NCBI GenBank assembly: GCA_036377675.1
Contig: DASUXY010000005.1
Coordinates: forward strand, 1-42,254
Direction of reading: 5' to 3'
Length of the DNA: 42,254 bases
Origin: DASUXY01 sp036377675
GTDB taxonomy: Bacteria; Bacillota; Bacilli; Bacillales; Amphibacillaceae
Position 1 is the stretch's first letter. Every line of letters starts with the position of its first letter. The position numbers and the translations under genes were made by a program. A model generated the notes under the pieces. The model was given only the letters and a program-made list of their open reading frames with translations. It did not search any database and was not told where the DNA came from. This document shows positions 34,152 to 42,113 of this stretch, one piece after another.

Positions 34152-34236
34152 TGTGGATAACTTTATCAACATTATCCACAGTGATTTATCAATGATTTTG
34201 AGGATAAATTCAATATTTATGCACAAGTTATCTACA
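34152..34236. promoter_or_regulatory. Cluster of DnaA boxes upstream of sda
   Basis: Within 85 nt there are two perfect DnaA boxes (TGTGGATAA at 34152-34160, i.e. TTATCCACA on the minus strand, and TTATCCACA at 34172-34180), TTATGCACA at 34217-34225 (fits TTATNCACA), and one-mismatch boxes TTATCAACA (34163-34171), TTATCTACA (34228-34236) and TTATCCTCA on the minus strand (34199-34207). In B. subtilis DnaA binds the sda promoter region and activates it. The 402-nt interval 33949-34350 holds these boxes and the yqeG promoters. Confidence 0.9.
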
Positions 34237-34350
34237 GCCTCATCCGTAAATGCCCATCTTGTACATCCCGATAAATCGTGGTAACTTAATAATAAATAGA
34301 TCTTCAATCAACTGTCATATCTTATAAATATCTTGGGGAGGTCCGCACGT

Positions 34351-34494
34351 ATGGAGCATTTGCCAGATGATTTGTTAATCGAATCTTATCATAAAGCTAC
34401 CGAACTCAAATTAAGCCCCGACTTCATTACGCTCATCGAAAAAGAAATTCATCGAAGAAACTTATGCCACAAATTGGAGTACTCTAGATCATAA
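34351..34494 (+). CDS. sda: Sporulation checkpoint inhibitor Sda
   Basis: 47 aa, too short for routine ORF lists. MEHLPDDLLIESYHKATELK and DFITLIEKEIHRRNL match Sda, a helical hairpin that binds the histidine kinase KinA and stops phosphorelay when replication is perturbed. Shine-Dalgarno GGGGAGGT. It is divergent from yqeG as in B. subtilis. A DnaA-box cluster lies 115-200 nt upstream and a terminator 14 nt downstream. Confidence 0.95.
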   Translation: MEHLPDDLLIESYHKATELKLSPDFITLIEKEIHRRNLCHKLEYSRS

Positions 34495-34507
34495 CAAAAA
34501 TACTCTT

Positions 34508-34550
34508 GAAAACTCTTATCATTTTGAATGATGGGAGTTTTTTATTTTTC
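34508..34550 (+). terminator. Terminator of sda
   Basis: AAAACTCTTATCATT pairs with AATGATGGGAGTTTT (one G-T and one mismatch position) around TTG, followed by TTTATTTTT. Confidence 0.9.
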
Positions 34551-34899
34551 TTGATCAAAGATTATGGTATGCTAAACAGTAATGTTTCGATAGCTAAATG
34601 GAAAGATTGGCAGAAGACGACTACAGCATTTTTTGTTGAACATCGAAGAATCGTAACGAAGAGATGGAAGAAGGTTTTAATAAATAGTACAAATTGCTGT
34701 TAAAGGGCTCTTCATTTAACCCACATTGCAGTGATATAAGAGACAGAATAAAATTTCCCTTTATACTTACCCGTTTTTTCTATACAATAGGAGTATCCTT
34801 TATTTTAAATCATATCCGTAAGATTATGTGAAAATTACACCAATGTCCTCGAGCAAGCAGTCTATAAACGATGTAAGAAATTAGGAGGTTACCAGATTC
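34551..34899. other. Interval between sda and mrpA without a convincing gene
   Basis: About 350 nt. A 44-codon plus-strand frame from 34572 (MLNSNVSIAKWKDWQKTTTA...) has no Shine-Dalgarno sequence and I do not recognise it. A weak dyad GTTAAAGGG/CCC-TTTAAC pattern lies near 34699-34722. TATACAAT at about 34782-34789 could be a -10 box for the mrp operon, but no convincing -35 accompanies it. Confidence 0.5.
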
Positions 34900-37233
34900 A
34901 TGATCTATGCAGTCATCATCCCACTACTTGCTGCTTGTTTGGTGCCTTTGTTCGCCAAGCAAAAGCATAAAATACATACGGGAATTTTTGTTATGCTCAT
35001 TCCACTTTTGATTTTTCTTTATTTTATTCGCTTTGTCGGAAAAGATTTTACTCCACTTCAACATACATATCAATGGATTCCATCACTCGACATAAACATT
35101 GATTTTTATTTAGATGGACTTAGTTTACTCTTTGTTTTACTCATCAGTGGCATTGGGTTTTTAGTTGTTCTTTATTCAATCTATTATTTAGACCGATCGG
35201 AAGCATTGGGGCATTTTTATGTTTACTTACTCCTATTCATGGCTGCCATGCTTGGGGTTGTTTTATCAGATAACGTATTCGTATTATACACATTTTGGGA
35301 GTTAACATCGATTTCATCATTCTTATTAATCGGTTATTGGCACCATAAAGAACGCTCCCGCTACGGTGCGCAGAAATCGATGCTGATTACGATTTTCGGT
35401 GGACTGAGTATGTTTGGGGGATTTGTCCTTCTTAGCGTCATCACAGGGACAACGAGTATTCAAAAAATGATTGCACAAACGGACGTTATTTTAAACAGTA
35501 ACTACTTACCACTGATTTTAGGTTTCATTTTATTAGGGGCCTTTACTAAATCCGCTCAATTTCCGTTCCATATTTGGTTACCCGATGCGATGGAAGCACC
35601 GACACCAGTCAGCGCTTACTTACATTCAGCTACAATGGTTAAAGCTGGTCTGTTTTTAGTTGCCCGCTTTTCACCAATTTTTTCTACATATGAATGGTTC
35701 TTTATTATCGTAAGTACAGTCGGAATAATAACGCTCGTCTGGGGTTCTTACATGGCGGTCAGACAAACGGACTTAAAAGCGATCCTCGCTTTCTCAACGG
35801 TTAGCCAACTCGGAATGATTATGGCGATGCTCGGTTTTGGAACAAAAACCGCTATATTCGCGGCTGTCTTTCACATTTTAAACCACGCTACATTTAAAGG
35901 TAGTTTGTTTATGGTTGCTGGAATAGTCGATCATCAAACCGGAACACGAGATATTCGAAAACTCGGTGGCTTACTCACCTTTTTGCCGATCACCGCAACA
36001 CTTGCCTTATTTGGTACGTTTTCGATGGCTGGAGTTCCGCTTCCGTTTTTAAATGGATTTTACAGTAAAGAATTATTTTTCGATGCGACGACAGCATTAG
36101 CGGGAGGATCACAGACTTTTACAGCATTCCTCAAGGAAGCGATGCCTTATTTAGCTGTCTTCGGTAGTATATTTACATTTGTCTATTCACTCTATTTATT
36201 TTTCGGTGTATTTACAGGACCAAAGCAACTTCACAAGCTTCCTTTAAAACCGTCGGAAGCTCGTTTCGGAATGCTCATCTCACCATTTATCTTAGTGCTT
36301 TGTGTCATCAGTATTGGACTATTTCCAAACGCATTCAACGATACATTTTTAATCCATGCTGCCCAGGCCGTGAACGAAACGATTTCATATGAGCCGATTC
36401 AATTTTGGCATGGATTCTCAACACCGTTTATTATGTCACTTACCGTTGTCGGACTTGGAACATTCCTTCTCTTAACGAGAAAACGGTGGGAAAAGGTATA
36501 TGATTGGCTTCCAGGACAATGGAGTTTCAATCGCGTTTATGACAAATTAATCGCTAACATGGATCAGCATTCAAGAACGGTAACAAATGCGTATATGACG
36601 GGGTCATTACGAAATTATATGGCTCTTATTATTGGGACAATGGTCATCGTAACCTTTACATGGATGATCATGACTGATGGCTTTACGATTCGTCTCGATG
36701 ATGTAGCCGACATTACATTGATCGAGGTCGTCGTCGTTGGTGTCATTATAATCGGTGCGGTTGCTACCGTTTTTGCCAACAGTAATTTAGCGATTATCTT
36801 AATCACCGGAATTACCGGATACGGTGTTGCGATTCTCTTCGTCCTTTATCGCGCACCAGACTTAGCATTGACCCAATTAGTAATAGAAACGGTATCGATC
36901 GTATTATTTTTACTCGTCTACCGTCACTTGCCAAAATTGAAAAAACGAACGGAGCGGAAGCGAACGAAAGCTGTTAACTTAGCGATTTCAATTGGATTTG
37001 GTGTTTTATTAACGTTGATTGGCATTTCAGCACATAGTACCGATTGGTTTGAATCGATTTCTCAATACTTCGTTGACACCGCCTTAACGATTGGCGGCGG
37101 ACGTAACATCGTCAACGTTATTTTAGTTGATATGCGAGGACTCGATACACTCTTTGAAATTACTGTATTGGCCGTTGCCGGTCTTGCCGTCTATAGCATG
37201 ATTAAACTGCGGAAAGACAAGGAGGCAGATTAA
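34900..37233 (+). CDS. mrpA: Na+/H+ antiporter subunit MrpA
   Basis: 777 aa (B. subtilis MrpA 801 aa). The NuoL-like core has FWELTSISSFLLIGYW with the key Glu, TKSAQFPFHIWLPDAMEAPTPVSAYLHSATMVKAG with key Lys residues, and HATFKGSLFMVAG. The C-terminal part carries the MbhD-like (LYRAPDLALTQLVIETVSIVLFLLVYRHLPKL, about 655-685) and MbhE-like (GGGRNIVNVILVDMRGLDTLFEITVLAVAGLAVYSMIKLR) segments. It therefore ends as a normal MrpA and contains no fused MrpB: the MnhB-type motif GHNAPGGGF is absent. Start after TTAGGAGGT. The next gene, mrpC, begins at the base after the stop codon. Confidence 0.96.
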   Translation: MIYAVIIPLLAACLVPLFAKQKHKIHTGIFVMLIPLLIFLYFIRFVGKDFTPLQHTYQWIPSLDINIDFYLDGLSLLFVLLISGIGFLVVLYSIYYLDRSEALGHFYVYLLLFMAAMLGVVLSDNVFVLYTFWELTSISSFLLIGYWHHKERSRYGAQKSMLITIFGGLSMFGGFVLLSVITGTTSIQKMIAQTDVILNSNYLPLILGFILLGAFTKSAQFPFHIWLPDAMEAPTPVSAYLHSATMVKAGLFLVARFSPIFSTYEWFFIIVSTVGIITLVWGSYMAVRQTDLKAILAFSTVSQLGMIMAMLGFGTKTAIFAAVFHILNHATFKGSLFMVAGIVDHQTGTRDIRKLGGLLTFLPITATLALFGTFSMAGVPLPFLNGFYSKELFFDATTALAGGSQTFTAFLKEAMPYLAVFGSIFTFVYSLYLFFGVFTGPKQLHKLPLKPSEARFGMLISPFILVLCVISIGLFPNAFNDTFLIHAAQAVNETISYEPIQFWHGFSTPFIMSLTVVGLGTFLLLTRKRWEKVYDWLPGQWSFNRVYDKLIANMDQHSRTVTNAYMTGSLRNYMALIIGTMVIVTFTWMIMTDGFTIRLDDVADITLIEVVVVGVIIIGAVATVFANSNLAIILITGITGYGVAILFVLYRAPDLALTQLVIETVSIVLFLLVYRHLPKLKKRTERKRTKAVNLAISIGFGVLLTLIGISAHSTDWFESISQYFVDTALTIGGGRNIVNVILVDMRGLDTLFEITVLAVAGLAVYSMIKLRKDKEAD

Positions 37234-37572
37234 ATGGAGATTATCCTTTCAATTTTAGCAGGAATTTTATTTTCTGTTGCCATTTACAACTTACTACAAA
37301 AACAATTGTTACGAATTATTATCGGTACGGTCCTTATTTCCCATGGAGCACACCTGTTCATTTTAACGATGGGAAAATTAAAGCGCGGACAACCACCCGT
37401 TTTAAAAGAAGGAATTGCGAATTATACAGACCCCCTGCCACAAGCGTTAATTTTGACATCGATCGTCATTAGTTTCGGAATTACGAGTGTGCTCTTAGTG
37501 CTTGCCTACCGGACGGCTAAGGAAAATAAAACGGATAACATGGAACAGTTAAGGGGAAAATCAAATGAGTAA
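37234..37572 (+). CDS. mrpC: Na+/H+ antiporter subunit MrpC (NuoK-like)
   Basis: 112 aa with three membrane helices; LRIIIGTVLISHGAHLFILTMG and DPLPQALILTSIVISFGITSVLLVLAYR are diagnostic of MrpC/NuoK. The Shine-Dalgarno AAGGAGG lies inside the end of mrpA. Where other Bacillales have mrpB between A and C, here nothing intervenes. It overlaps mrpD by 8 nt. Confidence 0.95.
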   Translation: MEIILSILAGILFSVAIYNLLQKQLLRIIIGTVLISHGAHLFILTMGKLKRGQPPVLKEGIANYTDPLPQALILTSIVISFGITSVLLVLAYRTAKENKTDNMEQLRGKSNE

Positions 37573-39046
37573 TTTAGTAATCTTACCGATCATTCTTCCA
37601 TTAATTGCAGGGGTTTTTGCAGCCTTTTTGAATGCAAAAGTACACATTAATCGCCCCTTAACGAAAATATTTACACTCCTTAACCTAGGAGTAGCTACAT
37701 ATATTACATGGTATGTCATTGAATACGGGACGATTATTTTAGAAACGGGTAGTTGGATTGCACCTTACGGGATCATTCTCGTCGCAGACCCATTGGCCGT
37801 TGTCCTTGTGTTAACGACAAATATTATTGCAACGGCGTGTGCGTTTTACGCCCCACATGCCCTTTCTGAGGAAAAAGAGCGTCACTATTTTTATACGTTT
37901 TTTTTCGTATTACTATCAGCTGTTTCAGGTGCCTTTTTGACCGGTGACTTATTTAACCTCTTTGTGTTTTTTGAAGTGCTATTAATCGCTTCATACGCAC
38001 TCATTGTTTTAGGTGGCGGGAAAACGCAACTGCGAGAATCGATGAAATATGTGTTAATTAACGTGTTTTCATCCATCGTTTTCGTAACAGCTATTTCATT
38101 TTTATATGGGGCTGTTGGAACGGTAAATATGGCGCAAATTGCTGAGCGTGTCCAGGAAGTAGATCAACAAGGCATATTGACGACAATTGCTATTTTACTC
38201 TTTTTCGTTTTTGCGATAAAAGCAGCTCTCTTCCCATTATATTATTGGATGCCTAAATCGTACATTGTACCGAACCCGGTTATTTCTGCATTGTTCGGAG
38301 CATTGTTAACAAAAGTCGGTATTTATTCCATCTTACGTGTGTTTTCGTTAATTTTTGTTCATCAAATCGATACAACGCATCAAATGTTCTTATGGTTTGC
38401 AGGACTATCGATGATCTTCGGTGTAATCGGAGCGTTATCGACGAACAATATTAAACTGATTATCGCTTACAATATCATCCCTGCAATCGGCTTTATCATG
38501 ATGGGAATCGGTGTGTTCAATCAAGATGCGATCAGCGGATCCATTTATTACTTCATTCACGATATGATCATTAAAACAGCACTCTTTTTAATTGTTGGAG
38601 CGATTGCTTATGTTGTTGGAACGTCCGATTTACGTAAAATGGGGGGACTCATCCATCATTATCCAGTGCTCGGCTGGTTATTGTTTCTTTCAGCATTCGT
38701 ATTAGCTGGTATACCACCGTTTAGTGGGTTTATCGGAAAAGTGTTATTATTAAAAGGAGCGTTGACGAATGATGAAGTTGTGATCGTCATCATTGGCTTA
38801 TTAACAAGCTTGCTCATTCTTTACTCCGTTATGAAAATATTTATTAAAGGATTTTGGGGCGATAAAGATCAAGTACAAAATGTACCGAAGAAATCACTGA
38901 AAGGATGGATGGCACCAATTGTCTTTTTATTAGCGTTTTCTGTATTTCTTGGAATTGGTGCTGAATTTATTTACCCGATGATTGACGCGATTTCTGAGTA
39001 CCTACTTGATCCAGAAATATATATTGATTCTGTATTAAAGGAGTAA
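37565..39046 (+). CDS. mrpD: Na+/H+ antiporter subunit MrpD (NuoM/N-like)
   Basis: 493 aa, identical in length to B. subtilis MrpD. FNLFVFFEVLLIASYALIV carries the conserved Glu, AIKAALFPLYYWMPKSY the conserved Lys, and FIHDMIIKTALFLIVGAI and AGIPPFSGFIGK are family blocks. It is a proton-translocating subunit related to complex I. Shine-Dalgarno AAGGGG within the end of mrpC. Confidence 0.97.
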   Translation: MSNLVILPIILPLIAGVFAAFLNAKVHINRPLTKIFTLLNLGVATYITWYVIEYGTIILETGSWIAPYGIILVADPLAVVLVLTTNIIATACAFYAPHALSEEKERHYFYTFFFVLLSAVSGAFLTGDLFNLFVFFEVLLIASYALIVLGGGKTQLRESMKYVLINVFSSIVFVTAISFLYGAVGTVNMAQIAERVQEVDQQGILTTIAILLFFVFAIKAALFPLYYWMPKSYIVPNPVISALFGALLTKVGIYSILRVFSLIFVHQIDTTHQMFLWFAGLSMIFGVIGALSTNNIKLIIAYNIIPAIGFIMMGIGVFNQDAISGSIYYFIHDMIIKTALFLIVGAIAYVVGTSDLRKMGGLIHHYPVLGWLLFLSAFVLAGIPPFSGFIGKVLLLKGALTNDEVVIVIIGLLTSLLILYSVMKIFIKGFWGDKDQVQNVPKKSLKGWMAPIVFLLAFSVFLGIGAEFIYPMIDAISEYLLDPEIYIDSVLKE

Positions 39047-39051
39047 TTCAT

Positions 39052-39528
39052 ATGGCCTTTCAAATTGTAATTAACGTCATTATCGCTTTCATGTGGATGT
39101 TTTTAGGTGAGACGTATACATTTACAAGCTTTTTGAGCGGGTATATCATTGGGGCACTTTTGTTATTACTGCTCAATCGATTCGTTCCGGGAAGATTTTA
39201 TTTACATCGTGTCATTAAAATCATCCAGCTTATTTTATTGTTTATTAAAGAACTGATTTCATCGAACATCGAAATTGTCAAACTCGTCTACAAGCCAAAA
39301 CTCGATGTCGAACCAGGTATCTTTGCCCTGCCAGTCGATTTAGAAACCGATTGGGAAATTACGATGTTAGCGAACCTTATTACGCTAACACCAGGAACAC
39401 TATCGGTTGCGATCGCACCAGACAATTCTGAGATGTATATTCATGCGATGCACATCGATGATATTGATGAATCCGTCGAGTCGATTAAAAATACGTTCGA
39501 ACGAGCGATTATGGAGGTGACAAGATGA
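39052..39528 (+). CDS. mrpE: Na+/H+ antiporter subunit MrpE
   Basis: 158 aa, same length as B. subtilis MrpE. N-terminal helices, then LIKELISSNIEIVKLVYKPKLDVEPGIFALP in the cytoplasm and TMLANLITLTPGTLSVAI, the family signature. Start after AAGGAGT. It overlaps mrpF by 4 nt (ATGA). Confidence 0.96.
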   Translation: MAFQIVINVIIAFMWMFLGETYTFTSFLSGYIIGALLLLLLNRFVPGRFYLHRVIKIIQLILLFIKELISSNIEIVKLVYKPKLDVEPGIFALPVDLETDWEITMLANLITLTPGTLSVAIAPDNSEMYIHAMHIDDIDESVESIKNTFERAIMEVTR

Positions 39529-39836
39529 CCGACTTACTCAAGGCTTCGGAACAATTCATCGACCTTACATTAGTCATTTGTTTTATAGCCGTATCGATTT
39601 CTTTAGTCTTACTTATGTATGGTGTCATCAAAGGACCGACGAACGCTGACCGGGCTGTAGCACTTGACGCCATTGGCATTAATTTAATGGCGATTACCGC
39701 CCTTACAGCAGTTTTCTTAATGACGTCCCAATTAAATGATGTCATCTTGTTAATTGGGATTATTTCCTTTCTCAGTACAGTGACCATCGCCAAATATATC
39801 GAAAAGGGTGTTATTATTGATCGAGATATGGATTAA
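39525..39836 (+). CDS. mrpF: Na+/H+ antiporter subunit MrpF
   Basis: 103 aa, three membrane helices. YGVIKGPTNADRAVALDAIGINLMAI is the conserved MrpF block. Start after TGGAGGTGAC. Its end overlaps the start of mrpG by about 20 nt. Confidence 0.95.
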   Translation: MTDLLKASEQFIDLTLVICFIAVSISLVLLMYGVIKGPTNADRAVALDAIGINLMAITALTAVFLMTSQLNDVILLIGIISFLSTVTIAKYIEKGVIIDRDMD

Positions 39837-40197
39837 TATCATCGTCAACGTACTCGTCGCTCTCTTTTTGTTAATCGGAACGTTTTTTATCGTCTCGAGT
39901 GCAATTGGAATCATTCGCTTTCCGGATGTATATACGAAACTACATGCTGCCACAAAAGCCCCAACACTCGGCATTGCTAGCATATTAATAGGTGCATTTT
40001 TGTTTTTGTATGCCGCTCATGGAGTCGTTAGCGGAAAGCTTTTACTAGCTATCGTCTTTATTTTATTAACATCACCTGTAGGCGGACATATGCTTTCCAG
40101 AGCGGCCCATCATGCGGGCGTTAAACCGGTAACGAAAAATCAACCAGATGACTATGCAAAAGCATTACAACAAAAGCAATTCCAGAAAGAAAAGTGA
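39817..40197 (+). CDS. mrpG: Na+/H+ antiporter subunit MrpG
   Basis: About 126 aa from a TTG at 39817, preceded by AAAGGGTG; a GTG at 39808 is the alternative. Conserved SSAIGIIRFPDVYTKLHAATKAPTLGI and LTSPVGGHMLSRAAH. Three membrane helices and a hydrophilic tail. Last gene of the operon; its stop lies in the first arm of the terminator. Confidence 0.93.
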   Translation: MIEIWINIIVNVLVALFLLIGTFFIVSSAIGIIRFPDVYTKLHAATKAPTLGIASILIGAFLFLYAAHGVVSGKLLLAIVFILLTSPVGGHMLSRAAHHAGVKPVTKNQPDDYAKALQQKQFQKEK

Positions 40198-40220
40198 CTT
40201 TTACATGAAGTCACTTTTTT
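40190..40220 (+). terminator. Terminator of the mrp operon
   Basis: AAAAGTGACTT and AAGTCACTTTT pair perfectly around TTACATG and run into TT. It separates mrpG from sigK. Confidence 0.9.
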
Positions 40221-40387
40221 CATGTTACGAAGCGGAGCAAGCACATCGAACACAATTGAGTAGTTTGGAAAAATATCAAATTGCGTTCGATATTATTTAC
40301 ACATTTTTTATCGGACAGACACAAAACGAAACCTTCGTCATAAGGATGTTATATAGGCAAAAGCCCACTATGAGGAGGTGTATCTGT

Positions 40388-41104
40388 TTGTCCGGAATTT
40401 TAAGTGCACTCGCATTACTTATTAAAGAGGCTCTCTTCTTTGTATCGTACGTCAAAAACCAAGCCTTCCCACAACCGTTATCCCCTGAAGAAGAAGCGAA
40501 ATGTCTTCAAGACATGCAAAATGGAAGTCACGCTGCTCGAAACAAATTGATTGAACATAACTTGCGCCTCGTCGCTCACATCGTGAAAAAATTTGAAAAT
40601 ACTGGTGAGGAAATGGAGGATTTAATTTCGATTGGAACGATTGGTCTCATCAAAGGTATTGAAAGTTATTCTATCGGTCGCGGTACTAAATTAGCAACCT
40701 ATGCAGCACGGTGCATAGAAAATGAAATTTTAATGCATTTACGTGCTTTGAAAAAGGTCCGCAAAGATGTTTCTTTACATGAGCCTATCGGTCAAGATAA
40801 AGAAGGTAATGAAATTAGTTTAATGGATATTTTAGAAGCGGAAAATCAAAATATTATCGAATACATCCAGTTAAATATGGAAATTGAAAAGATGCAACAG
40901 TTCTTCTCCATCCTTGATCAACGGGAAAAAGAAGTCATTATTTATCGATACGGTCTCAACAATAAAAAGGAAATGACCCAACGGGAAATCGCTAAACGAC
41001 TCGATATTTCACGAAGTTATGTATCACGAATTGAAAAAAGAGCCTTAATGAAGATTTTCCATGAATATTACCGTGATGAACGGAAACGTAAAAACAGAAA
41101 GTAA
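40388..41104 (+). CDS. sigK: RNA polymerase sporulation sigma factor SigK (pro-sigma-K), uninterrupted
   Basis: 238 aa from the TTG at 40388, which follows GAGGAGGTG with a 7-nt spacer; the longer frame from 40148 crosses the mrp terminator and is rejected. A hydrophobic pro-sequence (SGILSALALLIKEALFFVS, about 1-20) precedes SYVKNQAFPQPLS, the region where SpoIVFB cleaves pro-sigma-K. Region 2 (RNKLIEHNLRLVAHIVKKFENTGEEMEDLISIGTIGLIKGI, LATYAARCIENEILMHLR) and region 4 helix-turn-helix (TQREIAKRLDISRSYVSRIEKRAL) are intact. The reading frame is continuous: there is no skin-type insertion. SigK drives late mother-cell transcription. Confidence 0.96.
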   Translation: MSGILSALALLIKEALFFVSYVKNQAFPQPLSPEEEAKCLQDMQNGSHAARNKLIEHNLRLVAHIVKKFENTGEEMEDLISIGTIGLIKGIESYSIGRGTKLATYAARCIENEILMHLRALKKVRKDVSLHEPIGQDKEGNEISLMDILEAENQNIIEYIQLNMEIEKMQQFFSILDQREKEVIIYRYGLNNKKEMTQREIAKRLDISRSYVSRIEKRALMKIFHEYYRDERKRKNRK

Positions 41105-41217
41105 TGGAAGGAATAAAGAAATATCATACAAAGAGACCCCATCTAAAAAATTACAAAACAAACCGATCATTACTAAAAAGCTTAAATATATTTGATTTGG
41201 CGGGCGTACATGAATTG

Positions 41218-41263
41218 GTCATCCCTCCGCTTGATGTTATGTAAAATCTTATTGAGGGATGAC
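41218..41263. repeat. 10-bp inverted repeat downstream of sigK
   Basis: GTCATCCCTC (41218-41227) and GAGGGATGAC (41254-41263) are exact complements around a 26-nt loop. TTTCCCC follows rather than a U-run, so it is not a typical terminator. The 451-nt interval 41105-41555 holds this repeat and the hairpin at 41483-41505; I see no gene in it. Confidence 0.5.
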
Positions 41264-41482
41264 GTTTCCCCTATGTGTTCCGCTCTTTATAGAAAGATGG
41301 AAGTCCCGTCGTTGATGACATATGAAATGAATCATTACAACATGTCGATATCATTTGTACTCAACTTGTTCGATGTCCGCTTCTAGGTCCAGGCCTACAC
41401 TTTCCAGTTATTCTTTAGTAGTGAAGAAGCAGTTAGCAGTTAATTAAAATTAGTTATTGCTATTGCATACGGTAGAGAAACA

Positions 41483-41505
41483 GACAGATCAGAAGTAAAT
41501 CTGTC
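41483..41505 (-). terminator. Possible weak terminator of the rhodanese-like gene
   Basis: GACAGAT and ATCTGTC pair around a 9-nt loop. On the minus strand TGTTTCTC follows, a poor U-tract. It lies about 50 nt past the stop of the rhodanese-like gene. Confidence 0.4.
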
Positions 41506-41555
41506 CTCCTGATTTCTTATTAACTAACTTTAGTTTGAAATGCCATTACCCTTTA

Positions 41556-41939
41556 TCATTCATGTGATTCCCATGTCACAACGCCACCTCTAACATTTGC
41601 CAAGTTGGAAAAACCTCTCTTCTTCAAGATTTTGCATGCTTCGTTACCACTTATACCTCGTTCACTAATAACGACGACTTTCTTATCTTTAGATAATTCA
41701 TCCGCTTTTTTTTCCAATTCATGAAGAGGAATATTATGAAAACCAAACACATGTAGCCTATTAAATTGTTTTGATGTGCGAACATCTATAAAATGGTAAT
41801 TGTTTTTACTTCTATTCTTTATCATTTCAATGAGCTCAATAACCGTGATCTGCTCGACACCACGAGGTGGGAGAATTTCTCTCAATACAACCGTACCAAA
41901 AAGCATCGACATGAAGAAAACAAGTATTTGGGTATACAT
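41556..41939 (-). CDS. Membrane-anchored rhodanese-like protein lacking the catalytic Cys
   Basis: 127 aa. One N-terminal membrane segment (ILVFFMSMLFGTVVLREIL, 5-23) followed by a single rhodanese domain: ITVIELIEMI, FIDVRTSKQFNRLHVFGFHNIPLHEL, then KKVVVISERGISGNEACKILKKRGFSNLANVRGGVVTW. In active rhodaneses a Cys stands at the start of the loop after the VVV strand (CxxGxRS); here that position is Ser92 and the loop is SERGISG. Cys102 lies later in the helix. It is therefore probably not a sulfurtransferase; it may bind anions or act structurally. Start after AAGGAGG. Upstream lie three dyads and an IS256-type end. Confidence 0.8.
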   Translation of the reverse strand: MYTQILVFFMSMLFGTVVLREILPPRGVEQITVIELIEMIKNRSKNNYHFIDVRTSKQFNRLHVFGFHNIPLHELEKKADELSKDKKVVVISERGISGNEACKILKKRGFSNLANVRGGVVTWESHE

Positions 41940-42033
41940 GAAAGAGGCCTCCTTTTTTAATGTCTGAAATGAATCATTGCTTCGTTTATTCTACAGTTCA
42001 ATGAAGACCATGAAAGATTTATAATATGACCCC

Positions 42034-42053
42034 AATGTTTAAATTTAAACATT
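42034..42053. repeat. Perfect 20-nt palindrome upstream of the rhodanese-like gene
   Basis: AATGTTTAAATTTAAACATT reads the same on both strands, with no spacer. It lies 95 nt upstream of the rhodanese-like start and has the form of a dimeric repressor operator. Confidence 0.7.
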
Positions 42054-42058
42054 ACCGG

Positions 42059-42110
42059 ATACGACTGAACTACGATGTATTGGTCGTATCATAGGGAGTA
42101 TTCCCCTATG
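42059..42110. repeat. Two further consecutive dyads next to the palindrome
   Basis: ATACGAC (42059-42065) with GTCGTAT (42083-42089), then CATAGGG (42090-42096) with CCCTATG (42104-42110). Both are 7-bp perfect arms. The second ends 3 nt before the IS end. The reading could be two hairpins or operator sites. Confidence 0.5.
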
Positions 42111-42113
42111 TTG

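Noticed and set aside
34506..34703. 65-codon plus-strand frame after sda
   Set aside because: It begins inside the sda terminator stem, has no Shine-Dalgarno sequence and resembles no family I recognise.
40148..40387. 80-codon N-terminal extension of sigK
   Set aside because: It overlaps mrpG and the mrp terminator; the pro-sigma-K start is marked by GAGGAGGTG before the TTG at 40388.
41192..41386. 64-codon plus-strand frame
   Set aside because: No Shine-Dalgarno sequence, it spans the inverted repeat at 41218-41263, and the product is not recognisable.
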